NCBI GenBank assembly: GCA_963762865.1
Contig: CAVXNC010000021.1
Coordinates: 394,112-458,111, forward strand
Reading direction: 5' to 3'
Length of the DNA: 64,000 bases
DNA from: DATHAP01 sp963762865
Lineage (GTDB): Bacteria; Actinomycetota; Actinomycetes; JACCUZ01
Under the pieces are notes generated by a model, which worked only from the letters and a program-made list of their open reading frames with translations, was not told where the DNA came from and made no database searches. Positions within the stretch are counted from its first letter, which is position 1. Every line of letters starts with the position of its first letter. This document shows positions 8,908 through 17,448 of this stretch, piece by piece. Made by a program: the position numbers and the translations under genes.

Positions 8908-9640
8908 ACATCCGGCCCTCACGATCGCCGGTTGCGAGAGCAGCAGACCTGGCTGGACGCCGGCACGGCAGCAGGCCCTCGGCGCGCATGACCTTCACGG
9001 CGGCGAGGACGGTCACTCCGACTGCGCAGGCGGTGAGCGCGGGGAAGGCCAGCGTCTTCGCGAGGACGACGTCGGGCACCGAGAGGGTCAGCACCAGCCA
9101 GGCGGTCGCCGCCCCCTTGACGAGGCAGACCATGCCCCACAGGAGCGTCAGCCGCCGGAAGAGCCGGCCCATCGGCGGTCGGTCCGAGAGGTCGGCCGTC
9201 ATCGGGTAGAAGTCGGCGGCCAGCCGGGCCACGGCCGGGGACGTGGTCGTCATCGAGATCAGGAAGCCCGCACCCACCAGGACGCTGGTGAAGGCTGGTT
9301 GCAGGAGGTAGAGCGTCGGGTCCCCGGTGGCCATGGTGAACGCGGTCCGGGCCGTGAGCCCGACGACCGTGAGCCCGAGGAGCCCGGAGACCCGGCGACC
9401 GGTCATCAGCCGCCAGCCGATCACGCCGTAGCACCAGAGCAACGCAGCCGCCAGCGCGGCCCAGAGGCCGACCATGACGAGGCAGACGTAGAAGAGCACA
9501 CCGGGCACGACCGTTGCCGTCAGCAGCGTCAGCCCGACGTGCCGCAGCACGGCACGCACGCGCGGGTGCCCGGCATGTGCACCAGGCGAGGGTGGCGCGG
9601 GCAGCACCACCACCGGTCGGTCCATGAGCGCGGCCGGCAT
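8885..9640 (-). CDS. Multi-pass membrane protein, VC0807-like
   Basis: The protein of about 250 residues has at least five hydrophobic helices (LTLLTATVVPGVLFYVCLVMVG, AALAAALLWCYGVI, TSVLVGAGFLISM, MVCLVKGAATAWLVLTLSV, ACAVGVTVLAAVKV). The GWRLMTGRRVSGLLGLTV and TLLWGMVCLVKGAATA segments resemble VC0807/DUF3159-type integral membrane proteins; this match is from memory and moderate. Two in-frame ATGs (9640 and 9625) are possible starts, neither with a good Shine-Dalgarno. The open frame continues upstream but those residues are low-complexity and antisense to other genes. Confidence 0.65.
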   Translation of the reverse strand: MPAALMDRPVVVLPAPPSPGAHAGHPRVRAVLRHVGLTLLTATVVPGVLFYVCLVMVGLWAALAAALLWCYGVIGWRLMTGRRVSGLLGLTVVGLTARTAFTMATGDPTLYLLQPAFTSVLVGAGFLISMTTTSPAVARLAADFYPMTADLSDRPPMGRLFRRLTLLWGMVCLVKGAATAWLVLTLSVPDVVLAKTLAFPALTACAVGVTVLAAVKVMRAEGLLPCRRPARSAALATGDREGRMFSSPHAP

Positions 9641-9967
9641 TCCTATACCGCCGGGACGAGCTGAGGGATGGTCACTCCGGCGCGATGCGCCCGGTGATGC
9701 TTGTGCGGTTGATCTACTCGTAAGGTCCAGCCGACCGCCACGTGGAACCCGTCTCCGGCGCGCCCCGAGGCGCTGCCGGCATCGCCAGGGGCGGCGCCAG
9801 CCGTCGGGCCGGTGCTCGGGGAGAGACCGCTGCGTCGAGTGTCGCACGCGCCGCGCGCGCGCGTCGATACGGCTCGCGACCCGGTGACTCCACACGAAAC
9901 ACCTCGGTGAGGTGCAGGGCTGCGGTAGACCGGGACAAGCGGGACCGGTTCGTGACGGGGAGGTGGC
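9641..9967. other. Intergenic region between divergent genes
   Basis: These 327 bases separate the membrane protein (-) from the flavoprotein gene (+). I see no convincing gene. The reading frames here are long only because of GC content. A GGGGAGGTG ribosome-binding site at 9957-9965 serves the flavoprotein. A CG-alternating tract (GCGCGCGCGCG) lies near 9855-9865. Confidence 0.5.
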
Positions 9968-11137
9968 GTGCGCCGAGCTGAGCTGCTGGTCGTGGGCGCC
10001 GGGCCGTTCGGGCTCGCCGTCGCCGCGGAAGCGGCGCACCAGGGGATCGAGTACGTCGTGGTCGGGCGGCCGATGTCGTTCTGGCGCGACCGGATGCCCG
10101 CAGGGATGCTGCTGCGGTCGCCGAGCGACTGGCATCTCGACGTCCAGGGCACGGCCACGATCGAGGCCTTCCTCTCGACGCGCGGGCTGACCGCGGACTC
10201 GGCGAAACCGCTGTCGCGGGAGACCTACCTCGACTACTGCGACTGGTTCCAGCACCAGAAGGCGATCGACCCGGTGACCCGGTACGTCCAACGGCTCGAC
10301 CAGGGAGACGACGGCCTCGTCGCGACGCTCGAGGACGGCTCCGAGATCGTGGCCGGGGCGGTCGTGCTCGCGCTGGGGATGGACCCGCACCGCAGGTTGC
10401 CGGCCGAGCTGCTCGACCTGCTGCCCTTCGGCAGCTGGCGGCACACCTGCGACGCCGTCGACCCGACCGGCGCCGCCGGCCGCCGCTACCTCGTGGTCGG
10501 CGGGCGGCAGAGCGCCTTCGAGTGGGCGGCCCTGCTCACCGAGGCCGGCGCGGCGTCGGTGGACCTCGTCCACCGGCACGAGTCACCGGCCTTCGCGGCC
10601 GCCGACTGGTCCTGGGTCACCGCCGTCGTCGACCGGATGGTCGGGGACCCCGGCTGGTTCTCCCGGCTCGCGCCGGCGGAGCAGCAGGACTACCGGCTGC
10701 GGTTGTGGGCCGAAGGCCGGCTCAAGGTCGAGCCGTGGCTCCAGGGCCGGCTCCCGTCGGACCGGGTGCGGGTGCACGCCAAGAACCGCGTGACGAGCTG
10801 CGTCCGGTCACCCGGCGGGGCTCTGCGGGTGCAGCTGGCTGACGGGAGCCGCCTGGCGGTGGACCAGGTCGTCCTGGCGACCGGCTACCAGCCGCACGTG
10901 GACGACATCGGCTTCCTGCGTGCGGGCAACCTGCCGCCGCTCGCCCATCGCGACGGGCTGCCCGACCTGGACGACGGCTTCCAGACGTCGGTGCCGGGCC
11001 TCTTCGTGACGAGCCTGCTGGCGACCGGCCACTTCGGGCCGTTCTTCGGCTTCACCATCGCCACGCGCATGTCCGCCGCAGTCATCACCCGCGCGGTGCT
11101 GGGACGTACCACGCTCCCGGCGCCGGGCAAGTCCTGA
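9968..11137 (+). CDS. FAD-dependent monooxygenase-like oxidoreductase
   Basis: The 389-residue protein has an N-terminal FAD-binding Rossmann motif (VVGAGPFGLAVAAEA, residues 8-22), a second nucleotide-binding motif (LVVGGRQSAFEWAALL, about 177) for NAD(P)H, and a late ATGYQP motif (about 303) typical of flavin-containing and N-hydroxylating monooxygenases. The segment FWRDRMPAGMLLRSP is typical of this class. It probably oxygenates a small organic substrate in the cytoplasm. The GTG start follows GGGGAGGTG. It is a lone gene, so context does not suggest a substrate. Confidence 0.83.
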   Translation: MRRAELLVVGAGPFGLAVAAEAAHQGIEYVVVGRPMSFWRDRMPAGMLLRSPSDWHLDVQGTATIEAFLSTRGLTADSAKPLSRETYLDYCDWFQHQKAIDPVTRYVQRLDQGDDGLVATLEDGSEIVAGAVVLALGMDPHRRLPAELLDLLPFGSWRHTCDAVDPTGAAGRRYLVVGGRQSAFEWAALLTEAGAASVDLVHRHESPAFAAADWSWVTAVVDRMVGDPGWFSRLAPAEQQDYRLRLWAEGRLKVEPWLQGRLPSDRVRVHAKNRVTSCVRSPGGALRVQLADGSRLAVDQVVLATGYQPHVDDIGFLRAGNLPPLAHRDGLPDLDDGFQTSVPGLFVTSLLATGHFGPFFGFTIATRMSAAVITRAVLGRTTLPAPGKS

Positions 11138-11241
11138 GCCTTGCCCGATGCACCCCAGAGGGCGCCGACGCGCTACTCTTGGCGGCGTTGGACTGCGGGA
11201 ACACCGTGTCTCGCGAACCTGTTGATGTTGTCGTTTGCTGT

Positions 11242-11408
11242 CCGCACGTGAGTGCGGGCCCGCGTGTTGTGGTCACGGTCCGACCGTGACCTCGCGGGAA
11301 GGCACCCGGTGACGCGTTGGAGCCGCCACGGCGGGCCGTCACCACTGGTATCCGTCGGGGCAACCGTTGCCCCGAGCCTCCGCCCCGGAGGAGTACGAGA
11401 GGACCTGC
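11242..11408 (+). promoter_or_regulatory. Structured 5' leader of the IF-1 gene
   Basis: At least four consecutive hairpins lie upstream of the IF-1 start: CCGCAC/GTGCGG (11242-11257), GGTCACGG/CCGTGACC (11271-11291), GGTGACG/CGTCACC (11308-11343, with an inner GC hairpin) and TCGGGGCAA/TTGCCCCGA (11355-11375). CCTCC (11377-11381) can pair with GGAGG (11387-11391), and a second ribosome-binding site GAGAGG follows at 11398. A possible -10 (TACTCT) near 11174 would give a leader of about 220 nt. That such a dense hairpin series controls translation is inference. Confidence 0.6.
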
Positions 11409-11627
11409 ATGCAGAAGACTGATGCTGTCGAGGTCGAAGGCCGCGTCACGGAGGCGCTGCCCAACGGCATGTTCCGCGTCGAGCTGACCAACGGGCACAA
11501 GGTGCTGGCGCACCTGTCCGGCCGGATGCGACGCAACTACATCCGCGTGATGCTCGAGGACCGTGTCGTCGTCGAGCTCAGCACCTACGACCTCACCCGC
11601 GGACGACTGGTCTACCGCCACAAGTAA
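11409..11627 (+). CDS. infA: Translation initiation factor IF-1 (stand-alone copy)
   Basis: IF-1 binds the ribosomal A site during initiation. The 72-residue S1/OB-fold protein has the family core VEGRVTEALPNGMFRVEL, GHKVLAHLSGRMRRNYIRV and DRVVVELSTYDLTRGRLVYRHK. The ATG at 11409 was preferred to an upstream in-frame ATG because GAGAGG precedes it at the right distance and the family starts here. The usual infA of actinobacteria sits beside rpmJ and rpsM; here it stands alone after a hairpin-rich leader, so this may be a second, regulated copy. Confidence 0.9.
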   Translation: MQKTDAVEVEGRVTEALPNGMFRVELTNGHKVLAHLSGRMRRNYIRVMLEDRVVVELSTYDLTRGRLVYRHK

Positions 11628-11658
11628 GGCGACCGACCCCTCGTCCCTCGGAGGACAC

Positions 11659-12084
11659 ATGACCAACTCAACCCCCGACAAGGGCGCTGCCACCGCGCTT
11701 GTCTTCCAGGCACCACCGTCGTTGCCGGACACGGACACGGACTCAGGCTGGGACCCGGACCAGGACCCGGGCTGGGACCCGGATCGGGACCACGACCACG
11801 GCAGCGTCGGGCAGCGCGCGGACAGCCGGCGCGACGACCGCCCGTCGGGTCCCTCCGGCAACGGCGCCCGCCACGCCGGCGGCCCGCTGCGCATGCTCCG
11901 GGGCGCCCGCGCTGCGGCGGCCGGGATGAAGATCTCGGACGACCAGATCCGCGCCGTCCTCGAGGACCCGCAGGACGTGCAGCCCGACCCCAACCAGCCC
12001 ACCCGGACCCGGCTGCAGCGTGACGGCGTCACGGTGACCCAGGGCAACGACGGGATGATCCTGCGGGTCACCCGCAAGCGCTGA
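11659..12084 (+). CDS. Small acidic-repeat protein of unknown function
   Basis: The 141-residue protein starts at an ATG preceded by GGAGG. It contains a short tandem acidic repeat (GWDPDQDP then GWDPDRDH) around residues 30-45, a disordered Arg/Gly-rich linker, and a folded-looking C-terminus (ISDDQIRAVLEDPQDVQPD, then VTVTQGNDGMILRVTRKR). That last part resembles a short DUF4258-like module, but I am not certain. It follows the IF-1 gene by 31 bases in the same direction and may be co-transcribed. Confidence 0.6.
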   Translation: MTNSTPDKGAATALVFQAPPSLPDTDTDSGWDPDQDPGWDPDRDHDHGSVGQRADSRRDDRPSGPSGNGARHAGGPLRMLRGARAAAAGMKISDDQIRAVLEDPQDVQPDPNQPTRTRLQRDGVTVTQGNDGMILRVTRKR

Positions 12085-12091
12085 CAGGCGC

Positions 12092-12108
12092 CCGGTGCCG
12101 GGCACCGG
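12092..12108. terminator. Short GC hairpin between convergent genes
   Basis: CCGGTG (12092-12097) pairs with CACCGG (12103-12108) around a CCGGG loop, in the 42 bases between the acidic-repeat gene (+) and the gamma-glutamyltransferase gene (-). It is short and has no T tract, so this is a weak call. Confidence 0.35.
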
Positions 12109-12126
12109 CCGGCGCCGTACCGGTCG

Positions 12127-13653
12127 TCAGTCGCTGACGGCCACCACACCCGCGCGCCGCGGGTCACCGGCGGCCTCGAGCGCCCCGTCGGACCGGCGCA
12201 ACGCTGCGGCCACGCCACCGAAGTACATCGAGTGCGCGTGGTGTCTGCGGACCGGCAGGTCGAGTACCGGCAACGGCAGGTCCTCCTCCGCCTCGATCCT
12301 GGCGGCACCGTCGGGGTCCCCCTCGTCGAGGTGTTGCACGTGCAGGCGCGGCCGGTCGACGGCGGACTGCAGCGGTGCCCGGCCGTTGGCGAAGGCCGCG
12401 AGCACTTGGAGCAGCGCGGTGGTGATCCGGTCAGCCCCCGGGCTGCCGATCGCCAGGACGGAGCCGTCGTGGTGTCGGCCCACCGTCGGCGCCATGTTCG
12501 ATGCCAGCCGGGCACCCGGCGCGAGTGCGCCGGCCCGGTTGAGCTCGTGCTCGCCGAGGCTGTTGTTCAGCCAGATCCCGGTGCCCGGCACGGTCGCCCC
12601 GGACCCGTAGCCGAAGGAACTCGTGATGGCGCACGCGGTCCCGTCGGTGTCCACGACGGAGACGTGTGCCGTGCTCGGTGAACCAGCCCCGGCGAGGCCG
12701 ACCTCGCGCACCAGGTCCCACCCGGCGCGCGCCCGGTCGGGCGCCACGTCGACCACGTCGCGGCGGGCGTCGAGGACCTGCCGCTGCACCGCGACCAGCA
12801 CCGCCACGTCGTCCTCGGTCCAGTCGGACCGTGGGCGGTCCCCGAGCAGGTGCAGCATCGCGGCCAGCACCGGTCCGCCGATGGCCGGCGGGGGGTTGGT
12901 CCGCAGCTGCCAGCCCGCTGTGGTCACGGCGAGCGCCGGCCGAACCATTGGCTGGTAGCTGGCGAGGTCGCTGGCACCCACCAGGCCGCCGCGCTCCGCC
13001 ATGTCGTGGACGATCGCGGTCGCGAGGCTGCCGGTGTAGAAGCTCTGCGCGCCCTCCTCGGCGATGAGCTCGAGGGTGCTCGCCAGCCCGTCCACGACCA
13101 GGTGGTCGCCGGCCTCGAGCCAGCGCCCGCTCCCGTCCTGCAGGGCCGCCACCGTCTGCGGGTCCCAGCCGAAGAGCGTGTCCCGGACGTACCGCAGGTA
13201 GTAGCCCGAGGCCGAGCCCATCGCGAACCCGGTCCGGGCGACCTCCGCCGCCGGTGCAACCACCTCGCGCCACGGCAGGGCGCCCCACCGCTCGTGGGTG
13301 AGGGCGAGCGCTGCCAGCGCCCCGGGAACCGCGACCGAGCCGTGCCCGGCCGTCATCGTCACGCCGCCGCCGTAGTCGGTGCGAACCTCGCGCAGCGCGG
13401 GTACGGCCGACGGCGGCGGGCCGAGACCAGGCATCGCCAGGTGGCCGTCCACGGTGACCGCGTCGGGCTCACCGGCCGGCCAGACCGTCGCGAAGGCACC
13501 GCCGGCGAGCGAGACGATGCCGGGCTCGGTGACGAACGTGGCGAGGACGGCCGCGACGGCAGCATCGACGGCTGTGCCCCCGTCGGCGACGACCCGGAGG
13601 GCGGCGTCGGTGCCGAACGTGCTCGGCGCCGCCACCGCCACCCGGGTCGTCAC
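12127..13653 (-). CDS. Gamma-glutamyltransferase family protein
   Basis: Members of this Ntn-hydrolase family cleave or transfer gamma-glutamyl groups, for example from glutathione, and self-process into two subunits. The 508-residue protein has the early ADGGTAVDAAVAAV helix, and the self-cleavage threonine is in STAHVSVVDTDGTAC, followed by SSFGYGSG, NNSLGEHE and NMAPTV in family order. No signal peptide follows the GTG start at 13653, so it may act in the cytoplasm. The N-terminal part is short compared with E. coli Ggt, and the substrate may differ. The open frame continues upstream antisense to the exporter and was not used. Confidence 0.85.
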   Translation of the reverse strand: MTTRVAVAAPSTFGTDAALRVVADGGTAVDAAVAAVLATFVTEPGIVSLAGGAFATVWPAGEPDAVTVDGHLAMPGLGPPPSAVPALREVRTDYGGGVTMTAGHGSVAVPGALAALALTHERWGALPWREVVAPAAEVARTGFAMGSASGYYLRYVRDTLFGWDPQTVAALQDGSGRWLEAGDHLVVDGLASTLELIAEEGAQSFYTGSLATAIVHDMAERGGLVGASDLASYQPMVRPALAVTTAGWQLRTNPPPAIGGPVLAAMLHLLGDRPRSDWTEDDVAVLVAVQRQVLDARRDVVDVAPDRARAGWDLVREVGLAGAGSPSTAHVSVVDTDGTACAITSSFGYGSGATVPGTGIWLNNSLGEHELNRAGALAPGARLASNMAPTVGRHHDGSVLAIGSPGADRITTALLQVLAAFANGRAPLQSAVDRPRLHVQHLDEGDPDGAARIEAEEDLPLPVLDLPVRRHHAHSMYFGGVAAALRRSDGALEAAGDPRRAGVVAVSD

Positions 13654-13682
13654 GGGGACATGGTGCCCTGCTGGTGATCGCG

Positions 13683-15230
13683 CTACGCCGCGACCGCCAA
13701 GCCTTCGGTCGGCACGTCCTCCTTCTTGGCGTTGATGATGGTCAACGCCACGACGAGCGCCGCCGCCAGCAGCACCGCACCCCAGAAGAACGAGACGTGG
13801 TAGCCGTGCAGGAACGCCAGCTTCGAGGCCTCCTGTGCCTGGCTGGGGTCGCTCACCGGGTTGTCGACGAAGTAGGACGTCACCGCGCCGGCGAACAGCG
13901 TGTTGAGCAACGCCGTTCCGAGCGATCCGCCGATCTGCTGTGAGGTGTTGAGCACGGCGCTCGCGACCCCCGCGTCGTGGTGCCCGACGCCGACCAGCGC
14001 CGTGCTGGAGGCCGGGATGAAGACGCCGGCGAGCCCGACGCTCATCAGGATCATGGCCGGCAGCACGTGCGTCCAGTAGGACGTGTCCTGGCCGATCTGG
14101 GTCAGCAACAACATGCCGACCACGGCCATCACGAGGCCGGGGACCATGATCGGCTTCGGTCCCAACCGGGGCAGCAGCTGGGCCACGACCCCGGCGGTCA
14201 GGATGATGCCGGCGCTGAACGGCAGGAACGCGAAGCCGGCCTTGAGCGGGCTGTAGCCCAGGTTGATCTGGAAGTAGTAGGTGAGGAACAGGAACATGGC
14301 GAACAGGCCGGCCCCCACGAGCAGGAACATCAGGTAGGACCCGCCGCGGTTGCGATCGAGCACCACCCGCAGGGGCAGCATCGGGTTCTTGGCGCGCGTC
14401 TCCCACCACACGAACGCGACGAGCAGCACGACGGCCGTCGCCAGGAAGATGACGGTCGAGGAAGCCGTCCAGCCCAGGACCGACGTGTCGCCCTGGATCT
14501 CGGGGTGCTTGGCGCGCGCGGCCTCGGTGAAGCCGTAGACGAGCGAGAACAGGCCGAGGGTCGCGAGCAGCACGCCGGGCACGTCGTAGCGGGTGTCGCC
14601 GTGCGCCTTGCTCTCGTGCACCAGCGGGAACGCCAGACCAGCCACGATCAGCGCCACTGGGACGTTGACGCCCAGGCACCAGCGCCACGAGGCGTACTCG
14701 GTGAGAACGCCGCCGACGATCAGGCCGATCGCGGCACCGCCGCCGGCCAGCGCGCCGAAGACGCCGAACGCCTTGGCCCGCTCCTTCGGGTCGGTGAACG
14801 TCACGGTGACGATGGACAGCGCGGCCGGCGCCATCAGGGCGGCGAACCCGCCCTGGAGGGCGCGGGCCGCGAACAGCAGCTCCTGGTTGGGGGCGATGCC
14901 GCCCAGTGCGGAGGCGCCCGCGAAACCGAGCAGGCCGATGATGAAGGTGCGCTTGCGCCCGGTGTAGTCGGCGATCCGGCCGCCCAGCAGCAGCAGGCTG
15001 CCGAAGGCCAGCGTGTAGGCCGTGACCATCCACTGCCGGTTGGCGTTGCTGATGCCGAGGTCTTCCTGCGCCGACGGAAGGGCGATGTTCACGATCGACG
15101 CGTCGAGGACGATCATCAGCTGGGCGGCGGCCAGCACGGCCAGCGCCCACCAGCGGCGCGGGTCGGGCGCCTCGGTCGGGGGTGGTGCGTCGGCGACGGC
15201 TTCGCCGGACGGGCGGACGGGGTCGGTCAC
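13683..15230 (-). CDS. DHA2-family MFS drug exporter
   Basis: The 515-residue, 14-helix exporter has the DHA2 signature LMIVLDASIVNIALPSAQEDL in helix 1, motif A (GGRIADYTGRKR) and ARALQGGFAALMAPAAL. The GTG start at 15230 follows CTGGAG and overlaps the stop of the upstream TetR gene by four bases (GTGA), so the two are translationally coupled. The likely role is proton-driven efflux of a toxic compound sensed by the TetR protein. It is related to, but clearly distinct from, the exporter at 4678. Confidence 0.9.
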   Translation of the reverse strand: MTDPVRPSGEAVADAPPPTEAPDPRRWWALAVLAAAQLMIVLDASIVNIALPSAQEDLGISNANRQWMVTAYTLAFGSLLLLGGRIADYTGRKRTFIIGLLGFAGASALGGIAPNQELLFAARALQGGFAALMAPAALSIVTVTFTDPKERAKAFGVFGALAGGGAAIGLIVGGVLTEYASWRWCLGVNVPVALIVAGLAFPLVHESKAHGDTRYDVPGVLLATLGLFSLVYGFTEAARAKHPEIQGDTSVLGWTASSTVIFLATAVVLLVAFVWWETRAKNPMLPLRVVLDRNRGGSYLMFLLVGAGLFAMFLFLTYYFQINLGYSPLKAGFAFLPFSAGIILTAGVVAQLLPRLGPKPIMVPGLVMAVVGMLLLTQIGQDTSYWTHVLPAMILMSVGLAGVFIPASSTALVGVGHHDAGVASAVLNTSQQIGGSLGTALLNTLFAGAVTSYFVDNPVSDPSQAQEASKLAFLHGYHVSFFWGAVLLAAALVVALTIINAKKEDVPTEGLAVAA

Positions 15231-15865
15231 AACGTCTCCAGGTGTGCTTCGGGACTGTCTGTCAGGTCTGTGCTGCCGGACGTTCGCGTGCCGGCGGTGA
15301 GGAGCGGGAGCAGGACGTCGTCGACGACGTGGCAGATGAAGGCATCGTCCACGCGCCCACCGACAACCAGGACCCGGTGGAACCACAGCGCGCCGGCGAC
15401 CTCGTGGAGCAGGAGCGGGTCCGTGCCGGCTGCCAGCTCGCCGCGGGCAACCGCCCGGGCGACCAGCGTGCGGCTGACGTCGCACTTGCTCTCGAACACC
15501 TGCGAGCGGACGCAGTCACCGAGCTCGGGCGCGCTGCGCATCGCGCGCAGGACCCCGGCGACGAGCTCGGCCTCCTCGGCAGCCACGCCGTGCGCGGCCG
15601 ACCGGTAGGTCGCGAGCAGGTCGCCCCGCAGGCTGCCGGTGTCCTCGGGCACCGCCATCCCGGGTGCTCGTGACCGGACGGCGTCGAGGACGAGCTCCTG
15701 CTTGCCGGGCCAGCGGCGGTAGATGGTCGCCTTGCTCGCCTTGGCGCGGGCGGCCACCGCGTCCATGCTCATCCGGTCGTAGCCGACCTCGGCGAGCAGC
15801 GCGAGGGTGGCGTCGCAGATGGCGGCGTCCCTGCGGTGCGGTGCCTGGCCGTGCTGGGGGGTCAC
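15227..15865 (-). CDS. TetR-family transcriptional regulator
   Basis: The 212-residue protein has a standard TetR helix-turn-helix (MSMDAVAARAKASKATIYRRWPGKQELVLDAV, about residues 32-63) and a C-terminal TetR_C-type ligand domain (RGDLLATYRSAAHG to the end). It is the first gene of a two-gene operon with the drug exporter; its stop overlaps the exporter start. A 28-bp palindrome lies 30 bases upstream of its GTG start, so it probably represses its own operon and is released by the exporter's substrate. Confidence 0.92.
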   Translation of the reverse strand: MTPQHGQAPHRRDAAICDATLALLAEVGYDRMSMDAVAARAKASKATIYRRWPGKQELVLDAVRSRAPGMAVPEDTGSLRGDLLATYRSAAHGVAAEEAELVAGVLRAMRSAPELGDCVRSQVFESKCDVSRTLVARAVARGELAAGTDPLLLHEVAGALWFHRVLVVGGRVDDAFICHVVDDVLLPLLTAGTRTSGSTDLTDSPEAHLETL

Positions 15866-15894
15866 TCGAGGGCTCCGATCGGGCGTTACACGGA

Positions 15895-15922
15895 CGAAAC
15901 GAAACGGTGTCGTTTCGCTTCG
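15895..15922. promoter_or_regulatory. 28-bp imperfect palindrome, probable TetR operator
   Basis: CGAAACGAAACG (15895-15906) is matched by CGTTTCGCTTCG (15911-15922) across a GTGT spacer; 11 of 12 positions pair. It lies directly upstream of the TetR-exporter operon. Binding by the adjacent regulator is inferred from position and from the size typical of TetR sites. Confidence 0.78.
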
Positions 15923-16011
15923 ACGTGGACGCTAGACCGCAGCACCGACGGCATCAACGGTATTTCCGAGCCGTCCCGTCCGCCGAGAGCGAACAGGCCG
16001 TGACGCACCTC

Positions 16012-17208
16012 TCAGCCGAGCGCGGCGGCCAGCTTCTCGCGCTCCTCCCGCAGCGCCCGGCCGGACCGGAATGCCGGCCGCAGGTCGGCCTGGTCGTAGT
16101 ACCGGTGGAAGACCGGGGTGACCCCGCCGGAGACGGGCGGCACGATCCACGACCAGTCGGCCGGGCAGGTCCGCCCGGCGGCCTCCTCGCGCTCGAGGTG
16201 GTTGAGGAAGCGCTCCGACTCGGTGTGGTGGTCGGCGAGAGTGACCCCGGCGGCGTCGAAGGAGTGCAGCACGGCGACGTTGAGCTCGACGAGCGCGCGG
16301 TCCTTCCACATGGTCCGGTCGCTCGAGGTGTCCAGCCCCATCCGCTCGGCGACGAGGGGGAGCAGGTCGTAGCGGTCGGCGTCGGCGAGGTTGCGCGCGC
16401 CGATCTCGGTGCCGAGGTACCACCCGTTGAACGGCGCCGCGGGGTAGACGATGCCGCCGATCTCCAGGGGCATCGTGGCGATGGCGGGCACCGCGTGCCA
16501 CCACAGCCCCAGGTCGGCGAACCACGGCAGCCCCGGGTGCGTCAGCGCCACCTCGAGGACCGCGTCGCCGGGCAGCTCCCGGACGTACGGCCTGCTGCGG
16601 GCGGCCTGCACCACCAGGGGCAGGACGTCGAACGGCGTGCCGGCACCGCCCGGCCAGCCGAGAGAGCGCGCCAGGCGGGTGGTCCCGACCTGCGACGGGT
16701 CGCCGACGACGGCGCCGCCGGACTCGTAGCCGGCGTAGCGGATCAGCTGGTCGTTCCAGATCCGCGGGCCGGCGTCGCCGGGACCGGCAGGCGGGAAGAC
16801 CGTCAGGACCGGCCGGACCTTGCCGTCGTTGCTCGCGATGCGCAGGTGCTCGACGCACTCGTCGGCCATCCGCTCGGAGTCGCCCACCTCGCGCCGGTCA
16901 CGGACGACCAGGCTTCGCCAGTAGAGCCGGCCGATGCAGCGGGCCGAGTTGCGCCAGGCCATCCGGGCGCCGTGCTGGAGCTCGGTGGCGGTGTGCCGGT
17001 AGGTGCCGGTCGCCTCGATCTCGGCGCGTACGCCGCGAAGCCGGTCTTCCACCGGGCCGAGGGCGGGGACCTCCTCGTGCACCAGCCGGACGAACGCCTC
17101 CGAGTCGGCGAGCAGCACGGCGTGGTCGGTATGGCCGGTCTGGTCGGCGTGGGGGGACGCCTCGTGGGCAACTGTGTGCGGGATCACTCGCAGGGGCGGC
17201 TCGGACAC
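16012..17208 (-). CDS. nos: Bacterial nitric oxide synthase oxygenase domain
   Basis: This enzyme oxidises L-arginine to citrulline and nitric oxide using haem and a pterin, with electrons from a separate reductase. WRNSARCIGR contains the cysteine that ligates haem. Later motifs fit the NOS oxygenase: IWNDQLIRYAGY, PLEIGGIVYPAAPFNGWYLGTEIG with the arginine-binding glutamate region, and PADWSWIVPPVSGGVTPVFH in the pterin/haem region. Its length (about 390-400 residues) is close to Bacillus and Deinococcus NOS, with no reductase domain. The start is uncertain: GTG codons at 17208 and 17241 are in frame, neither with a strong ribosome-binding site. It is divergent from cysD. Confidence 0.92.
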   Translation of the reverse strand: MSEPPLRVIPHTVAHEASPHADQTGHTDHAVLLADSEAFVRLVHEEVPALGPVEDRLRGVRAEIEATGTYRHTATELQHGARMAWRNSARCIGRLYWRSLVVRDRREVGDSERMADECVEHLRIASNDGKVRPVLTVFPPAGPGDAGPRIWNDQLIRYAGYESGGAVVGDPSQVGTTRLARSLGWPGGAGTPFDVLPLVVQAARSRPYVRELPGDAVLEVALTHPGLPWFADLGLWWHAVPAIATMPLEIGGIVYPAAPFNGWYLGTEIGARNLADADRYDLLPLVAERMGLDTSSDRTMWKDRALVELNVAVLHSFDAAGVTLADHHTESERFLNHLEREEAAGRTCPADWSWIVPPVSGGVTPVFHRYYDQADLRPAFRSGRALREEREKLAAALG

Positions 17209-17448
17209 CGCGGCGGGCTGCACAGGGCACTGCTTGAGCACGGGATCACTACCCAGGGGCAGGGGACAAACGAGGCAAATCGGCGTCCAGAATGGCACGC
17301 CCCCGGAGGCCGGACGACCCGGCCTCGTCGGCGGGACCGGCGCCGCCCTCGTGGGCCGGCCCGGATCCGGATTGGGTGGACGACGTGTCGAGTGGGCACA
17401 ATGGCGCTGCCCGTCGAGCCCCCGTACGAGCAGTGAGGTCTTCCCTTC

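Noticed and set aside
8885..10579. 564-residue minus-strand reading frame covering the membrane protein and the flavoprotein gene
   Set aside because: Only the C-terminal 250 residues look like a protein; the rest is antisense to the flavoprotein gene and of low complexity.
12127..15150. 1007-residue minus-strand frame joining gamma-glutamyltransferase to an upstream sequence
   Set aside because: The upstream part is a shifted-frame shadow of the MFS exporter; a fusion is not real.
17209..17448. Possible SAM or other sulfur-responsive riboswitch upstream of cysD
   Set aside because: No conserved riboswitch core could be recognised; only scattered GC-rich pairing.
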